Shown: positions 1 through 8,811, numbered from the stretch's first letter. The stretch: 64,000 nt of DNA from Acidobacteriota bacterium (GCA_021778315.1 JAJYCQ010000006.1:1-64000), one strand, 5' to 3'. Numbers and translations: made by a program. The notes: a model not told the origin generated them from the sequence alone.

Positions 1-1922
1 TCGAGGCGGCGCTCGACTACGGGGTGGCGGGCGGCGATGAATTCGAGGAGGCCGGAGTCGTCCACTTGAGGGCGAACGTAGCCTCGTATGGCGGCGAGGT
101 GGGCGAAGTTGCCGAGCAGATCGATCTCGGCGATGTGGCGGGAGGACTCGCGGATGCGGGCGGCGTTGGTGAGGAGCTGGCGGCGGAGTTCGGCGAAGAT
201 GCGGCGCTCGATTTCCGAGGAGCGCTCTTGCGCGGTGAGGATTTTTACTTCGAGCTCTTTGAGCTCGGGGGTGGTGAAGCGCTCGGCGTTGACGAGGGTT
301 TGCTTGCGTTCGTAGTCGGCGGGGACGGATTTTGCGTTGGCCTTGGTGACCTCGAGGTAGTAGCCGAAGACGGAGTTGAAGCGGACTTTGAGGGAGGAGA
401 TTCCGGTGCGCTCGCGCTCGCGTTCTTCGATGGCGGCGATGCGCTGGCGGCCGCTGGAGGATAGGCCGCGGAGTTCGTCGAGCTCGGGGTCTACGGCTTC
501 GCGGATGGCTCCTCCGTCGCTGAGGGCTACGGGGGGTTCGTCGACGAGGGTGCTGGCGATCAGTTCGTGGAGATCGTCGAGGGTGTCGAAGGAGGAGGAT
601 AGCTGGGACCAGCGGCTGTTGGTTGTTGGTTGTTGGTTGTCGGTTGTTGGTTGTTGGGTTGCCAAGGCGGTGGTGGCGGAGCGGAGGTTGGGGAGGCGGG
701 CGATGGTGGAGCCGAGGGCTACTACTTCGCGGGGGCCAGCAGTCTCCATCGCGATTCGGCCGAGGAGGCGTTCGAGGTCGAGGACGCCTTCCATGGAGCG
801 GCGGAGAGCTTCGCGGCGGCGGAGGTCGGAGGCGGCTTCGGCTACGGCGTCAAGGCGCGCGTTGATGGCGGGGAGGGACTGCATGGGGCGGAGAAGCTGG
901 GCGCGGAGGAGGCGCTTGCCCATGGGGGTGCAGCAGGAGTCGAGGGTCCAGAAGAGGGTGGTCTGTGGGCCTTCGGTGGAGAAGAGGGGGTCGACGAGCT
1001 CGAGGTTGCGGACGCTGACGGCGTCGAGTTCGAGGCAGTCGCGGCGCTCGTAGTAGCGGAGGGTGTCGAGGTGGGCTAATGCACCTTGTTTGGTGGCGCG
1101 GAGGTAGTGGACGATGGCTCCGGCGGCGATGGCGGCGGCGGCGTGATGGGCGAGGCCCATGCCGTCGAGTGAGTGGACGCGGAGTTGCTGGCGGAGGAGA
1201 GGGAGGGCGTAGTCCTCGGTGAAGGCCCAGTCTTCGACTTCGGTGCGGGCACCGGCGATGTCGAGTTGGGCGGGCTCTTCTTTTGATTCGGTTGTGGTGT
1301 CGCGGAGGACGCCCTGACGGACGCTTTGGGAGGTGGCACCGAAGCCTGTGCCGCGGGAAAAAATAATTTCGGAGGGGCGCATGCGGGCCAGCTCGTCGAG
1401 GGCGAGGGGCCAGGCGGAGGTGGAGGAGAATTCGGTGGCGCGGAACTCTCCGGTGGAGAGATCGATGGCGGCTACGCCGACGACGGCGGTGGTGCCGGAG
1501 CCGACGGCGGTGATGCTGGCGAGCCACTGGCTTTCGCTGGCGTCGAGTGCGGCGTCGACGGCGGTGCCGGGTGTGAGGACGCGGGTGACCTCGCGACGGA
1601 CGATGGTCTTGGTGGCTTTGGGGTCTTCCATCTGCTCGCAGAGGGCGACGCGGAAGCCCTTGCGGAGGAGGCGCTGGAGGTAGGGGCCTGCGGAGTGGAA
1701 GGGGACTCCGCACATGGGGACGGATTTGGATTTGTCGCGCGAGGTGAGGGTGAGCTGGAGTTCGCGGGCGGCGATGACGGCGTCGTCGTAGAAGAGCTCG
1801 TAGAAGTCGCCGAGGCGGAAGAAGACGAGGGCGTCGGGGTGGGCGTCCTTGGCGGCGCGGTACTGCCGCATGACCGGGGTGAGAGTGTTGTCGGTCCCAA
1901 GCGAGGATGTTTCAGTTGCCAT
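1..1922 (-). CDS. mutS: DNA mismatch repair protein MutS, N-terminal two thirds (gene runs off the left edge)
   Basis: MutS recognises mismatches and small loops and recruits MutL in methyl-independent or methyl-directed repair. About 640 codons are present on the minus strand from ATG at 1922. The N-terminal domain starts MATETSSLGTDNTLTP and carries the mismatch-reading F-x-E (F40, E42, in GDFYELF) and the CEQMEDP segment of domain I. The connector, lever and clamp domains follow, with the clamp around KVRFNSVFGYYLEVTKAN. The window ends just before the expected Walker A loop, so the ATPase half lies outside. A heptanucleotide repeat inserts about 14 residues (roughly 422-435) in the core region. 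The start is chosen because it gives the conserved MRQYRAAK entry without extra sequence. Family assignment is secure; only completeness is unknown. Confidence 0.97.
   Translation of the reverse strand, partial: MATETSSLGTDNTLTPVMRQYRAAKDAHPDALVFFRLGDFYELFYDDAVIAARELQLTLTSRDKSKSVPMCGVPFHSAGPYLQRLLRKGFRVALCEQMEDPKATKTIVRREVTRVLTPGTAVDAALDASESQWLASITAVGSGTTAVVGVAAIDLSTGEFRATEFSSTSAWPLALDELARMRPSEIIFSRGTGFGATSQSVRQGVLRDTTTESKEEPAQLDIAGARTEVEDWAFTEDYALPLLRQQLRVHSLDGMGLAHHAAAAIAAGAIVHYLRATKQGALAHLDTLRYYERRDCLELDAVSVRNLELVDPLFSTEGPQTTLFWTLDSCCTPMGKRLLRAQLLRPMQSLPAINARLDAVAEAASDLRRREALRRSMEGVLDLERLLGRIAMETAGPREVVALGSTIARLPNLRSATTALATQQPTTDNQQPTTNSRWSQLSSSFDTLDDLHELIASTLVDEPPVALSDGGAIREAVDPELDELRGLSSSGRQRIAAIEERERERTGISSLKVRFNSVFGYYLEVTKANAKSVPADYERKQTLVNAERFTTPELKELEVKILTAQERSSEIERRIFAELRRQLLTNAARIRESSRHIAEIDLLGNFAHLAAIRGYVRPQVDDSGLLEFIAARHPVVERRL
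617..658. repeat. Heptanucleotide tandem repeat inside mutS
   Basis: Six consecutive 7-base units of the form TGTTGGT, one with a T-to-C change, run from 617 to 658. On the mutS strand they read in frame as a Q-Q-P-T-T-x-N heptad repeated twice (ATQQPTTDNQQPTTNS). The same unit recurs at 11974-12001 inside another gene. Confidence 0.9.
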
Positions 1923-1982
1923 TGCGATCCAATCGATTCTGAAGGCTCAGGATACCGCAGGCGATTGGGATGCCGCAGGCGC

Positions 1983-2011
1983 TTGGACAAAACATCGGCG
2001 ACCTCTACACT
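1983..2011 (+). promoter_or_regulatory. Probable leaderless promoter for the 2018 gene
   Basis: TTGGACA (1983-1989) is followed by a 16-base spacer and TACACT (2006-2011). Six bases later comes an in-frame GTG at 2018. With a normal -10 to start distance, transcription would begin at or next to that GTG, so the start codon would lie at the 5' end of the mRNA. Confidence 0.5.
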
Positions 2012-2017
2012 GACGGA

Positions 2018-2275
2018 GTGATTGAGATTCCTATGTCGGAGACACAGTTTGCAGCGGCGAGTGAGCGGCTGCGTGGAAATGGTATCGAGTTGAGCGGGCG
2101 CGAGGGGACGCTGAGCAAGGACGGAGTGACGGCGAAGTACGTGTATGGGGAAGGGCGGCTGGCGATTGAGATTGTGGATCGGCCGTTTTTGCTGCCGCTT
2201 TCGCTGATTGAAGGAAAGCTGCGGGCGTACCTGGAGCAGTCGGTGGCGTATGACGCGAGCAAGTCGGCGCTGTGA
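2018..2275 (+). CDS. Small conserved-looking protein of unknown function
   Basis: A protein of 85 residues beginning GTG (VIEIPMSETQF) that I do not recognise. It has no signal peptide or membrane segment. It is mixed alpha/beta in character, with a basic centre and a C-terminal amphipathic stretch (LIEGKLRAYLEQSVAYDASKS). The GTG at 2018 is preferred because a -10-like TACACT ends six bases before it; an internal ATG at 2033 would give 80 residues. It is divergent from mutS, with about 95 bp between the start codons, and lies ahead of ccsA-hemA. No operon partner is obvious because ccsA has its own -10-like element. Confidence 0.6.
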   Translation: MIEIPMSETQFAAASERLRGNGIELSGREGTLSKDGVTAKYVYGEGRLAIEIVDRPFLLPLSLIEGKLRAYLEQSVAYDASKSAL

Positions 2276-2331
2276 TGGGTGTGTGAGGGGAATCACAATG
2301 GAGCTGGCTAGAGTCGCTATACTGGATATTC

Positions 2332-2355
2332 GTGGCTAAGTTGAGCGCGAAATAG
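2332..2355 (+). other. Possible seven-codon leader ORF ahead of ccsA
   Basis: TATACT at 2318-2323 is followed eight bases later by GTG, opening a short frame VAKLSAK that stops at 2355, five bases before the ccsA ATG at 2361. The ccsA start itself has no convincing Shine-Dalgarno sequence, so translation of the mini-frame followed by re-initiation is conceivable. It may equally be chance. Confidence 0.25.
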
Positions 2356-2360
2356 AACTT

Positions 2361-3176
2361 ATGTCCCTGCTCTGGCTCCGACTCGCGGTGATTCTCTACG
2401 GTATAGCCGCACTTGCGGTGCTGCCCGCGGCGCTGTACAACCGCCCTCGCTGGCGGCACATTGCGCTGCCTTCGGCGCTGGGTGGAGCATTTTTCCACTT
2501 CGTATCGATTAGTGAGACGCTATATGCGGCGCACCGGGCGCTGCCGGTGGATACGCATGAGACGCTGTCGATGCTGGGGTTGCTTCTGGCGGTGGCGTTT
2601 TTGATTTTGGCGGCGCGGTATCGCACGGTGTCGTTTGGGATATTTATTTTGCCGCTGGTGGTGCTGCTGGCGATTGTTCCGGCGTTTCGTCCTGGGCACG
2701 AGACGATTGTGTATCCGCTGATCCGGACGGGCTGGCTGATGCTGCATATTGCGCTGCTGCTGGCGGCGTATGCGGCGTTGTTTCTGTCGCTGATTGCTAG
2801 CCTGCTGTATTTGATCCAGGAACGGCGGCTGAAGCAGAAGCGGGCGGAGTCGAAGCGTGGGTGGCTGCCGCCGCTGGAGACGCTGGATCAGATTGGGCTG
2901 AACTCGCTGCGGTTTGGGCTGCCCTGCATGACAGCGGGACTGCTGATCGGGTCGGTGCTGGCGCTGCAGACGATTGGGCCTGCGTTCTTTGCGGATCCGA
3001 AGGTGCTGCTGTCGTTTGCGATGTGGATTGCTTACATTTTGATGATCTACATACGCAGCAATAGCGGGCTGCGGGGACGGCGGGCGGTGTATCTTTCAAG
3101 CTTCGTGTTCCTGGTGGTGCTGGCGGTGTGGGCTGCGAATTCTTTGTCTGTAGTGCATAGGTTCAAGGCGCCATGA
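2361..3176 (+). CDS. ccsA: CcsA/HemX-type cytochrome c assembly membrane protein
   Basis: A protein of 271 residues with about eight hydrophobic helices (first at residues 2-22, then near 60-80, 86-106, 118-145, 195-215 and 245-265). It has the size and layout of the CcsA/ResC/HemX family, which handles heme in the cytoplasmic membrane for cytochrome c maturation or modulates glutamyl-tRNA reductase. The next gene, hemA, overlaps its stop by four bases (ATGA), the arrangement expected of a hemX-hemA pair. The tryptophan-rich WWD signature of large CcsA proteins is not obvious, so HemX-like is the safer reading. A -10-like TATACT lies at 2318. Confidence 0.8.
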   Translation: MSLLWLRLAVILYGIAALAVLPAALYNRPRWRHIALPSALGGAFFHFVSISETLYAAHRALPVDTHETLSMLGLLLAVAFLILAARYRTVSFGIFILPLVVLLAIVPAFRPGHETIVYPLIRTGWLMLHIALLLAAYAALFLSLIASLLYLIQERRLKQKRAESKRGWLPPLETLDQIGLNSLRFGLPCMTAGLLIGSVLALQTIGPAFFADPKVLLSFAMWIAYILMIYIRSNSGLRGRRAVYLSSFVFLVVLAVWAANSLSVVHRFKAP

Positions 3177-4495
3177 GCGAGAGGAAGAACGATAACGGTG
3201 TGGGATCGATGCCCGCTCACTTGAAGCTGCTGCTGCTGGGCGTGAATCATACGACGGCTCCGATTAATATTCGGGAGCGGCTGGCGATTCCGACTCACCG
3301 GTTGGCGGATGCGACGAGGATGCTGGCGGAGCAGCCGGGGATTCGGGAGGCGCTGATCCTTTCTACGTGCAACCGTGTGGAACTGTTGACGGTGCAGGAC
3401 GAGGGAGGAAGTGATGAGGCTTTGGGCGGCGACGGGGCTGCGCCGATGTTGAGCATGATCCATTTTCTGAATGAGTATCTGCAGGTAGAGACGGCAGATA
3501 TTCAGCCGCATGTTTATGAGTTTCGCGAGCGGGATGCGATTCGGCATTTGTTTCGGGTGGCGAGCTCGCTGGATTCGATGGTGGTGGGAGAGCCGCAGAT
3601 TCTGGGGCAGGTGAAGCAGTCGTGGACGGTGGGGCGCGAGGTGGGGGCGGTGAAGTCGACTCTGGATCCGCTGCTGCAGAGGGCGTTCTCGGTGGCGAAG
3701 AAGGTACGGACGGAGACGCAGATTGGGAGCTCGACGGTGTCGGTTGCGTCGGTGGCGGCGGAGCTGGCGCGGAAGATCTTTGGATCGCTGTCGGGCAAGA
3801 CGGTGCTGCTGGTGGGCGCGGGGAAGATGAGCGACCTGACGGCGCGGCATTTGATTCAGCAGGGAGCGACGACGCTGCTGGTGTCGAACCGGACGGAGTC
3901 GAAGGCGCAGGTGATTGCGGATGCGCTGCGGACGCCAAGTATCACGACGGGCGTTATACCGCTGGATCAACTTCATCAGCAGGCGCATCGCGCGGATATT
4001 GTGATTACGAGTACGGGTGCGGGGCAGGTGTTTACTCCGGAGAATACTCGCAGCCTGCAGCAACGGCGGAAGAACCGGCCGGTGTTCTTTATCGATATTG
4101 CGGTGCCGCGGGATGTGGCTCCGGCGGTGAATGATCTGGATGGATGCTTTGTGTATGACATCGACGATCTGCAGCAGGTGGCGATGCAGAACAAGGCAGT
4201 GCGCAATCATGAGGCGGAGGCTGCGGAGTCGATTGTGAGCCGGGAGGTGGCGCGGTATAGCGACCGGTTGTCGCATGCATCGTCGACGGAGGCGATCAAG
4301 CAGTTGATGCTGGAGGCGGAGGCGCTGCGCCAGCATGAGGTGACACGAACGCTGCAACAACTAGCGCGGCAGCCGCTGACGGTGGAGCAGATGGCGGCGG
4401 TGGAGCGGCTGACGAAGTCGCTGACGGGGAAGCTGCTGCACTCGCAGATTGCGGCGTTGCGTGAAGAGGCGAAGGATGGCGAGGTCGAGGCCTAA
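3173..4495 (+). CDS. hemA: Glutamyl-tRNA reductase
   Basis: A 440-residue enzyme that reduces glutamyl-tRNA to glutamate-1-semialdehyde, the first committed step of heme synthesis by the C5 route. The catalytic cysteine is C66 in ILSTCNRVELLT; the substrate pocket contains GVNHTTAP (residues 23-30) and the VGEPQILGQVK loop. The NADPH domain carries LLVGAGKMSDLTARHL, and a C-terminal dimerisation helix ends with LLHSQIAALREEA. It overlaps ccsA by four bases and is probably translationally coupled to it. Its TAA at 4493-4495 shares two bases with the stop of the convergent gene. hemC and hemD lie further along rather than in one operon. Confidence 0.97.
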   Translation: MSERKNDNGVGSMPAHLKLLLLGVNHTTAPINIRERLAIPTHRLADATRMLAEQPGIREALILSTCNRVELLTVQDEGGSDEALGGDGAAPMLSMIHFLNEYLQVETADIQPHVYEFRERDAIRHLFRVASSLDSMVVGEPQILGQVKQSWTVGREVGAVKSTLDPLLQRAFSVAKKVRTETQIGSSTVSVASVAAELARKIFGSLSGKTVLLVGAGKMSDLTARHLIQQGATTLLVSNRTESKAQVIADALRTPSITTGVIPLDQLHQQAHRADIVITSTGAGQVFTPENTRSLQQRRKNRPVFFIDIAVPRDVAPAVNDLDGCFVYDIDDLQQVAMQNKAVRNHEAEAAESIVSREVARYSDRLSHASSTEAIKQLMLEAEALRQHEVTRTLQQLARQPLTVEQMAAVERLTKSLTGKLLHSQIAALREEAKDGEVEA

Positions 4496-5154
4496 GGGCG
4501 TTGGGCTGCCGTGGTGATGTCGGCGGTTTCGAGGATGGATTTGGGGTAGCCGTGGGCGGCGACGGAGATCATGGCGCGGCCTACTTCTTCGGTGCTGGTG
4601 ACATAGGGAGCGGCGATGCGCTTGAGCAGCGGGTAGGTAAAGCCGAGGACTGCGTAGAGGGCGTTGTACCAGGAGGTTTTGGAGCGGATTCCGTTGAGGG
4701 GCTGGATGAATCCGGGGCGGAAGCAGAAGGCTTGCGCGAAGGGCAGGCGGAGGAGAGCGCTCTCGGTCGCACCTTTGACGCGGGCCCACATGGAGCGACT
4801 GTGTTCGTTGGTGCCCAGGCCGGAGACGTAGATGAAGGTCTCGATGTGATGATGGAGGAGAGCGTCTGCAACGTTAAGGGTGAGGTCATAGGTGGTGCGG
4901 CGATAGTCTGCTTCGTTCATGCCCAGCGCGGAGACGCCGAGGCAGAAGAAGCAGGTGTCGTAGCCGTTGAACTGATCTGCGGCGGCGGTCCAGTCGTAGA
5001 AGTCTTCGTGGACGAGTTCGGTGAGCTTTGGCGAGGTGACACCGGAGGAGCGACGAACGACGAGGAGTAGATGCTCGACGCGCGGATCTTGAAGGCACTC
5101 GCGGAGTACGCCCTGACCGACCATGCCTGTACCGCCAAAGAGAATTGCATTCAT
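4492..5154 (-). CDS. NAD(P)-binding epimerase-like protein (atypical SDR)
   Basis: A protein of 220 residues starting MNAILFGGTGMVGQGVLREC. It has the GGTGMVGQG dinucleotide-binding glycine motif, then LLLVVRR and CFFCLGVSALGMNEADYRRTTYDLTLN. It resembles short NAD(P)H-binding proteins (NmrA/atypical SDR, HTATIP2-like) that often lack the YxxxK catalytic pair. No substrate can be assigned. Start ATG 5154 has GGCGG upstream. The gene converges on hemA with the stop codons overlapping, leaving no room for a separate terminator between them. Confidence 0.8.
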   Translation of the reverse strand: MNAILFGGTGMVGQGVLRECLQDPRVEHLLLVVRRSSGVTSPKLTELVHEDFYDWTAAADQFNGYDTCFFCLGVSALGMNEADYRRTTYDLTLNVADALLHHHIETFIYVSGLGTNEHSRSMWARVKGATESALLRLPFAQAFCFRPGFIQPLNGIRSKTSWYNALYAVLGFTYPLLKRIAAPYVTSTEEVGRAMISVAAHGYPKSILETADITTAAQRP

Positions 5155-5300
5155 GTGAGCCGCCTTTTGATGCTATCGAGTTCGCGCCCGGTGGTATTGA
5201 GTTTGTCGGATGCAGGGTACGACTGAGGTAGACTTTACACAATTCGACGAGTCAAACCGAATGGTTGTTGCGCAGGGTCCGGGTAAGGAGAACGAGCAGG

Positions 5301-6734
5301 ATGAATTTCATCGCGCCCTTGCGGGCGGGCCGGCAATCGCGACGCAGAATCGCCTACGTGCTGGCGGTAGGCCTTCCAATGATCGGGCTATTTTTGACCG
5401 AGCATGTGGCGGCGCTGAGTCTGATTCCGTACTCGCTGCAGTTGCTGGCGGTGGTGGTGGTGGGGATTCTGGGTGGGCTGGTGCCATCGCTGCTGGCGGT
5501 GATGGTGATTGTGGTGGTGCGCGGCCTTCTGCTGCTGTTCGGCCAGCAGCCGCGGCTGCCGTTCGGCGTGGAGGTGTTGCATACGCTGCTGCTGGTTGGG
5601 TCGGCGGTGCTGGTGTGGATGATGAACCGGCGGCGGCTGCGGTCGGAGGAGAAGATTGAGGCGACGCTGGAGGCGCTGCAGGAGCGGACAGATGACCTGG
5701 TGGCGTCGCTGAACAGCAGCAAGTGCGCTTGCTGGACTCTGGATCTGGATAGCGGGAAGAGCGAGCGGTGGTATAGCGGGAGCTATCAGCTGTACGGGCG
5801 GCCGTATAGCGACTTGGAGCAGATGTCGACACTGCATCCGTTTGTGCATCCGGACGACCATCAGCGGCTGCAGGAGTTGAACCAAACGATGCGGAGTTCG
5901 TGGGAGCCGGTGGTGTGCGAGTTCCGGGTGCTGTGGCCGAACCGTGAGGTTCATACGCTGGAGATGCGGGCGAACCGCGTGGCAGGACGGCGGTGCATCT
6001 GGCGAGGGGCGACGCTGGATATTACGGAGCGGAAGAAGACGGAGGCGGCGCTGCTGAGGGCGGAGAAGCTGGCGGCGATGGGACGGCTGGCGTCGACGGT
6101 AGCGCATGAGATTAATAATCCGCTTGAGTCAGTGACGAACCTGTTGTACCTAGCGCGGTCGGGTGCGTCGACGGATGAAGAGACGCAGGCGTACCTGGCG
6201 ACGGCAGAACGCGAACTGGCGAGGCTGAGCAATATCACGCGGTTGACGCTGGGGTTTGTGCGGACCAGTGCGAGTATGTCGGAGACTGAGGTTGCGGGTG
6301 TGGTGGATGAGGTGCTGTCGATCTTCAGCCATCGTTTTGAGACGAAGAACGTGCATGTGGAACGGCACTATGAACCGGATGTACGTATCACGATTGCTCC
6401 GCATGAGCTTCGGCAGATTGCGACGAACCTGATTGCGAATGCGGCGGATGCGGTGGGGGTGGGGAATGCATGCATTTCGGTCCACATCGGTCGCGAGGGG
6501 GAGACGGCTGTATTGCTGGTGGAGGATAACGGGATGGGGATCGACGCGGAACATCTGCAGCGGATCTTTGAGGCGTTCTTCAGCACGAAGGAGGAGGTTG
6601 GAACGGGGATCGGGCTGTGGGTGACGAGGGAGTTGGTGGAGAAGAATGGTGGGAGGATCTCTGCGAAGAGCCGGTGTGAGCTGGCCTCGGGAGCTACGAC
6701 GCAGTTTCGGGTGGAGTTTCCTCTGGCGCGGTAG
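5301..6734 (+). CDS. PAS-domain sensor histidine kinase
   Basis: A 477-residue membrane kinase. Three to four hydrophobic helices lie in residues 15-105 (AYVLAVGLPMIGLFL, then LLAVVVVGILGGLVP and onward), followed by a coiled linker and a PAS fold (about 130-245, HPFVHPDDHQRL). The HisKA helix has H269 in VAHEINNPLESV, and the ATPase domain has N box NLIANAADAV, G1 DNGMGI and G2 GTGIGLWVTRELVEKNGG. The start at 5301 is chosen because AAGGAG lies about ten bases upstream; an upstream TTG at 5265 would add 12 basic residues. No receiver domain or response regulator lies beside it, so its partner and signal are unknown. Confidence 0.93.
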   Translation: MNFIAPLRAGRQSRRRIAYVLAVGLPMIGLFLTEHVAALSLIPYSLQLLAVVVVGILGGLVPSLLAVMVIVVVRGLLLLFGQQPRLPFGVEVLHTLLLVGSAVLVWMMNRRRLRSEEKIEATLEALQERTDDLVASLNSSKCACWTLDLDSGKSERWYSGSYQLYGRPYSDLEQMSTLHPFVHPDDHQRLQELNQTMRSSWEPVVCEFRVLWPNREVHTLEMRANRVAGRRCIWRGATLDITERKKTEAALLRAEKLAAMGRLASTVAHEINNPLESVTNLLYLARSGASTDEETQAYLATAERELARLSNITRLTLGFVRTSASMSETEVAGVVDEVLSIFSHRFETKNVHVERHYEPDVRITIAPHELRQIATNLIANAADAVGVGNACISVHIGREGETAVLLVEDNGMGIDAEHLQRIFEAFFSTKEEVGTGIGLWVTRELVEKNGGRISAKSRCELASGATTQFRVEFPLAR

Positions 6735-6756
6735 GAAGCGGTGCGGGCGGCGTGCG

Positions 6757-7611
6757 TCAGGCGGCGCGGGGTCTTGGCTTGCGGGTGAGAAGGACGATCA
6801 TACCGATGACGATGAGGAGTGTGATCATGCCGGCGATGCCGAGGATGCGGAGGACCGAGACGGAGTAGCGGCCGACTGCGGGGCTGTAGCTACAGCAGTA
6901 GAGGATGAGGAGGTCGACGGGGTTGCTGATCTTTTTCTGGCTGGCGTCGAGGAGCGCGAGGCGGAGATCGCGGGCGGGGTAGTCGATGCCGGAGAGGTAT
7001 TTGGACATGCGGCCGTCGGGGGTGGCGAACATGATGACGCTGGAGTGTGCGAACTGGTCCATCTTGCCGTCGGGGCCAGGGACCATGACGTAGTGGAAGC
7101 CGGTTGCTGCGGAGATGGCGGCGATGCTGGCGGGGTCTCCGGTGAGGAAGTGGACGGCGTTGGAGGCTGCGGCGTTGTTGGACCAGCCGGCTTCGCTGAG
7201 GAAGGTGCGCTTTTCGTTGATGGCGTCGGCGGGCTTGTCGGTGGGGTCGATGCTGAAGATGAGGACCTGGTAGTCCTTGCCGGGGATGAGGGTGGTTTGA
7301 GCGAGGCCGGTGGCGAGGCCGTGCTGCACCTGGGGGCAGAGCATGGCGCACTTGTAGTAGACCTCGGCCATGACGACGGGCTGATTGCTGAACCAGGTGC
7401 TGAGGGGGCCGGTGCGGTTGGTCTCGTCGGTGAAGGTGGCGGAGAGGGGGAGGGGCTTGCCAAGGCGCTGCTCGACTCCGGCGTGGGCGAGGTAGGCAGG
7501 GGTGTCCTGGGCAGAGGCACCGAGGGGCTTGTCGGCGGAGTAGCCTTGCGCGTGCAGAAGATTGGCGGAGAGGAATCCCAGAACGATGAAGGCCCATACC
7601 CTAGAACGCAT
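6757..7611 (-). CDS. SCO1/SenC family copper chaperone for cytochrome oxidase
   Basis: A 284-residue exported protein with signal peptide MRSRVWAFIVLGFLSANLLHAQ, a thioredoxin-like SCO domain and a C-terminal membrane helix (about 255-277). The copper ligands are visible: C88 and C92 in YYKCAMLCPQVQ, and H189 in DQFAHSSVIMF. SCO proteins deliver copper to the CuA centre of cytochrome oxidase subunit II, present in this window at 50.6-51.4 kb. AGGAGG lies about ten bases before ATG 7611. A C-terminal CCSY segment beside the anchor helix is a local oddity. The gene stands alone between the kinase and hemC. Confidence 0.92.
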   Translation of the reverse strand: MRSRVWAFIVLGFLSANLLHAQGYSADKPLGASAQDTPAYLAHAGVEQRLGKPLPLSATFTDETNRTGPLSTWFSNQPVVMAEVYYKCAMLCPQVQHGLATGLAQTTLIPGKDYQVLIFSIDPTDKPADAINEKRTFLSEAGWSNNAAASNAVHFLTGDPASIAAISAATGFHYVMVPGPDGKMDQFAHSSVIMFATPDGRMSKYLSGIDYPARDLRLALLDASQKKISNPVDLLILYCCSYSPAVGRYSVSVLRILGIAGMITLLIVIGMIVLLTRKPRPRAA

Positions 7612-7692
7612 TGAAACGAACCTCCTGCTGCTGTTTCTATGGTACCTGCTGCGAGAGCCGGATTGAGGTGGGTTATGAGGCGGTGGAACGGG

Positions 7693-7698
7693 TATTCT
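7693..7698 (+). promoter_or_regulatory. -10-like element of a leaderless hemC promoter
   Basis: TATTCT ends seven bases before the GTG start of hemC at 7706. No Shine-Dalgarno sequence is present in the gap and no clear -35 element is seen. Confidence 0.4.
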
Positions 7699-7705
7699 AT
7701 AGATC

Positions 7706-8692
7706 GTGACGACACACACAATACGGATAGGATCGAGGGGTTCGCAGCTGGCGCTATGGCAGGCGAACCATGTTGCAGACCGGCTTCGCTCGCAGGGCCA
7801 TACGGTGGAGATCGAGGTGATTCGCACGGTCGGTGACCGGATGCAGGAGCCCGGATTTACGGCGCCGGCGACGTATGAGGATGGCACGCCGCTCGATGCG
7901 AAGGGGATTTTCATCAAGGAGATCGAGGACGCTCTGATGGGCGGACGGATCGACCTGGCGGTGCACTCGCTGAAGGATTTGCCGACGACGTTGGACGAGC
8001 GGTTTACGCTGGCGGCGATTCCGTCGAGGGTGGATGCGCGGGATGCGTTTGTGTGCGAGAAGTTCTGGGGATTGCATATGCTGCCGTCGGGTGCGAGTGT
8101 GGCGACGACGAGTCCGCGGAGGCAGGCGATGCTGCTGGCGCTGCGGCCGGATATACGGTTTGTGGAGATGCGAGGGAACATCGATACACGGCTGCGGAAG
8201 TGGTCGGAGGGTCAGGCAGACGCTCTGGTGTTGGCTTGCGCGGGGCTGGATCGGCTGGGGCGGACGGAGCATGTGCACTCACGATTTTCTGTGGACGAGT
8301 TGACTCCGGCGCCGGGACAGGGAGCGCTGGGGCTGGAGACTCGCTCTCCGAAGCACCCGCTGGATACGGAGGATGCAGGCCGCGATCCTTATGTGTATGA
8401 GGCGGTGCGAGCGCTGAATGACGCGGATGCGGAGTTTGAGACGGAGGCGGAGCGCGCGGTGTTGAACGCGCTTGGAGGTGGCTGCCAGTTGCCGCTGGGG
8501 GCGTATTGCCACCGCGCGGATGAGCAGTGGCATATGCATGCGATGGTGGTGTCCAGGGATGGGGAGCAGGTGGTGCATGTGGTGCGACGAGTTGTGGTGG
8601 GCGCGGTGGCGGGAGAGTTCGGAGCGGCTGTTGCGGAGGCGCTGATTGGGAGGGGAGCGAAGGACGTTCTGAGCGCTTCGGCTAGCGACTAA
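7706..8692 (+). CDS. hemC: Hydroxymethylbilane synthase (porphobilinogen deaminase)
   Basis: A 328-residue enzyme that joins four porphobilinogen units into hydroxymethylbilane. Visible signatures are RIGSRGSQLALWQAN at the N-terminus, AVHSLKDLPT, TTSPRRQAML, EMRGNIDTRLRK and LTPAPGQGALGLE. The dipyrromethane-cofactor cysteine is C260 in NALGGGCQLPLG. The start is GTG 7706, which begins at the conserved N-terminus and follows a -10-like TATTCT by seven bases. It is separated from hemA and hemD by unrelated genes, so the tetrapyrrole genes here are clustered but not in one operon. Confidence 0.96.
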   Translation: MTTHTIRIGSRGSQLALWQANHVADRLRSQGHTVEIEVIRTVGDRMQEPGFTAPATYEDGTPLDAKGIFIKEIEDALMGGRIDLAVHSLKDLPTTLDERFTLAAIPSRVDARDAFVCEKFWGLHMLPSGASVATTSPRRQAMLLALRPDIRFVEMRGNIDTRLRKWSEGQADALVLACAGLDRLGRTEHVHSRFSVDELTPAPGQGALGLETRSPKHPLDTEDAGRDPYVYEAVRALNDADAEFETEAERAVLNALGGGCQLPLGAYCHRADEQWHMHAMVVSRDGEQVVHVVRRVVVGAVAGEFGAAVAEALIGRGAKDVLSASASD

Positions 8693-8811
8693 GCGCAGTC
8701 TCGCCGACGGATGTGTGCGGCTTCGATCTGTACCGGAGAGTTTCAGTCGCGTGCGGCGGTTCTTGTTTTTGTGCCACGAAGGGGTCAACCCGCGTTCATC
8801 TTGAATCCATC

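Noticed and set aside
6757..8181. A 474-codon frame that would extend the SCO1 gene by 190 residues
   Set aside because: The extension is antisense to hemC and lacks similarity; a signal peptide and AGGAGG place the start at 7611.
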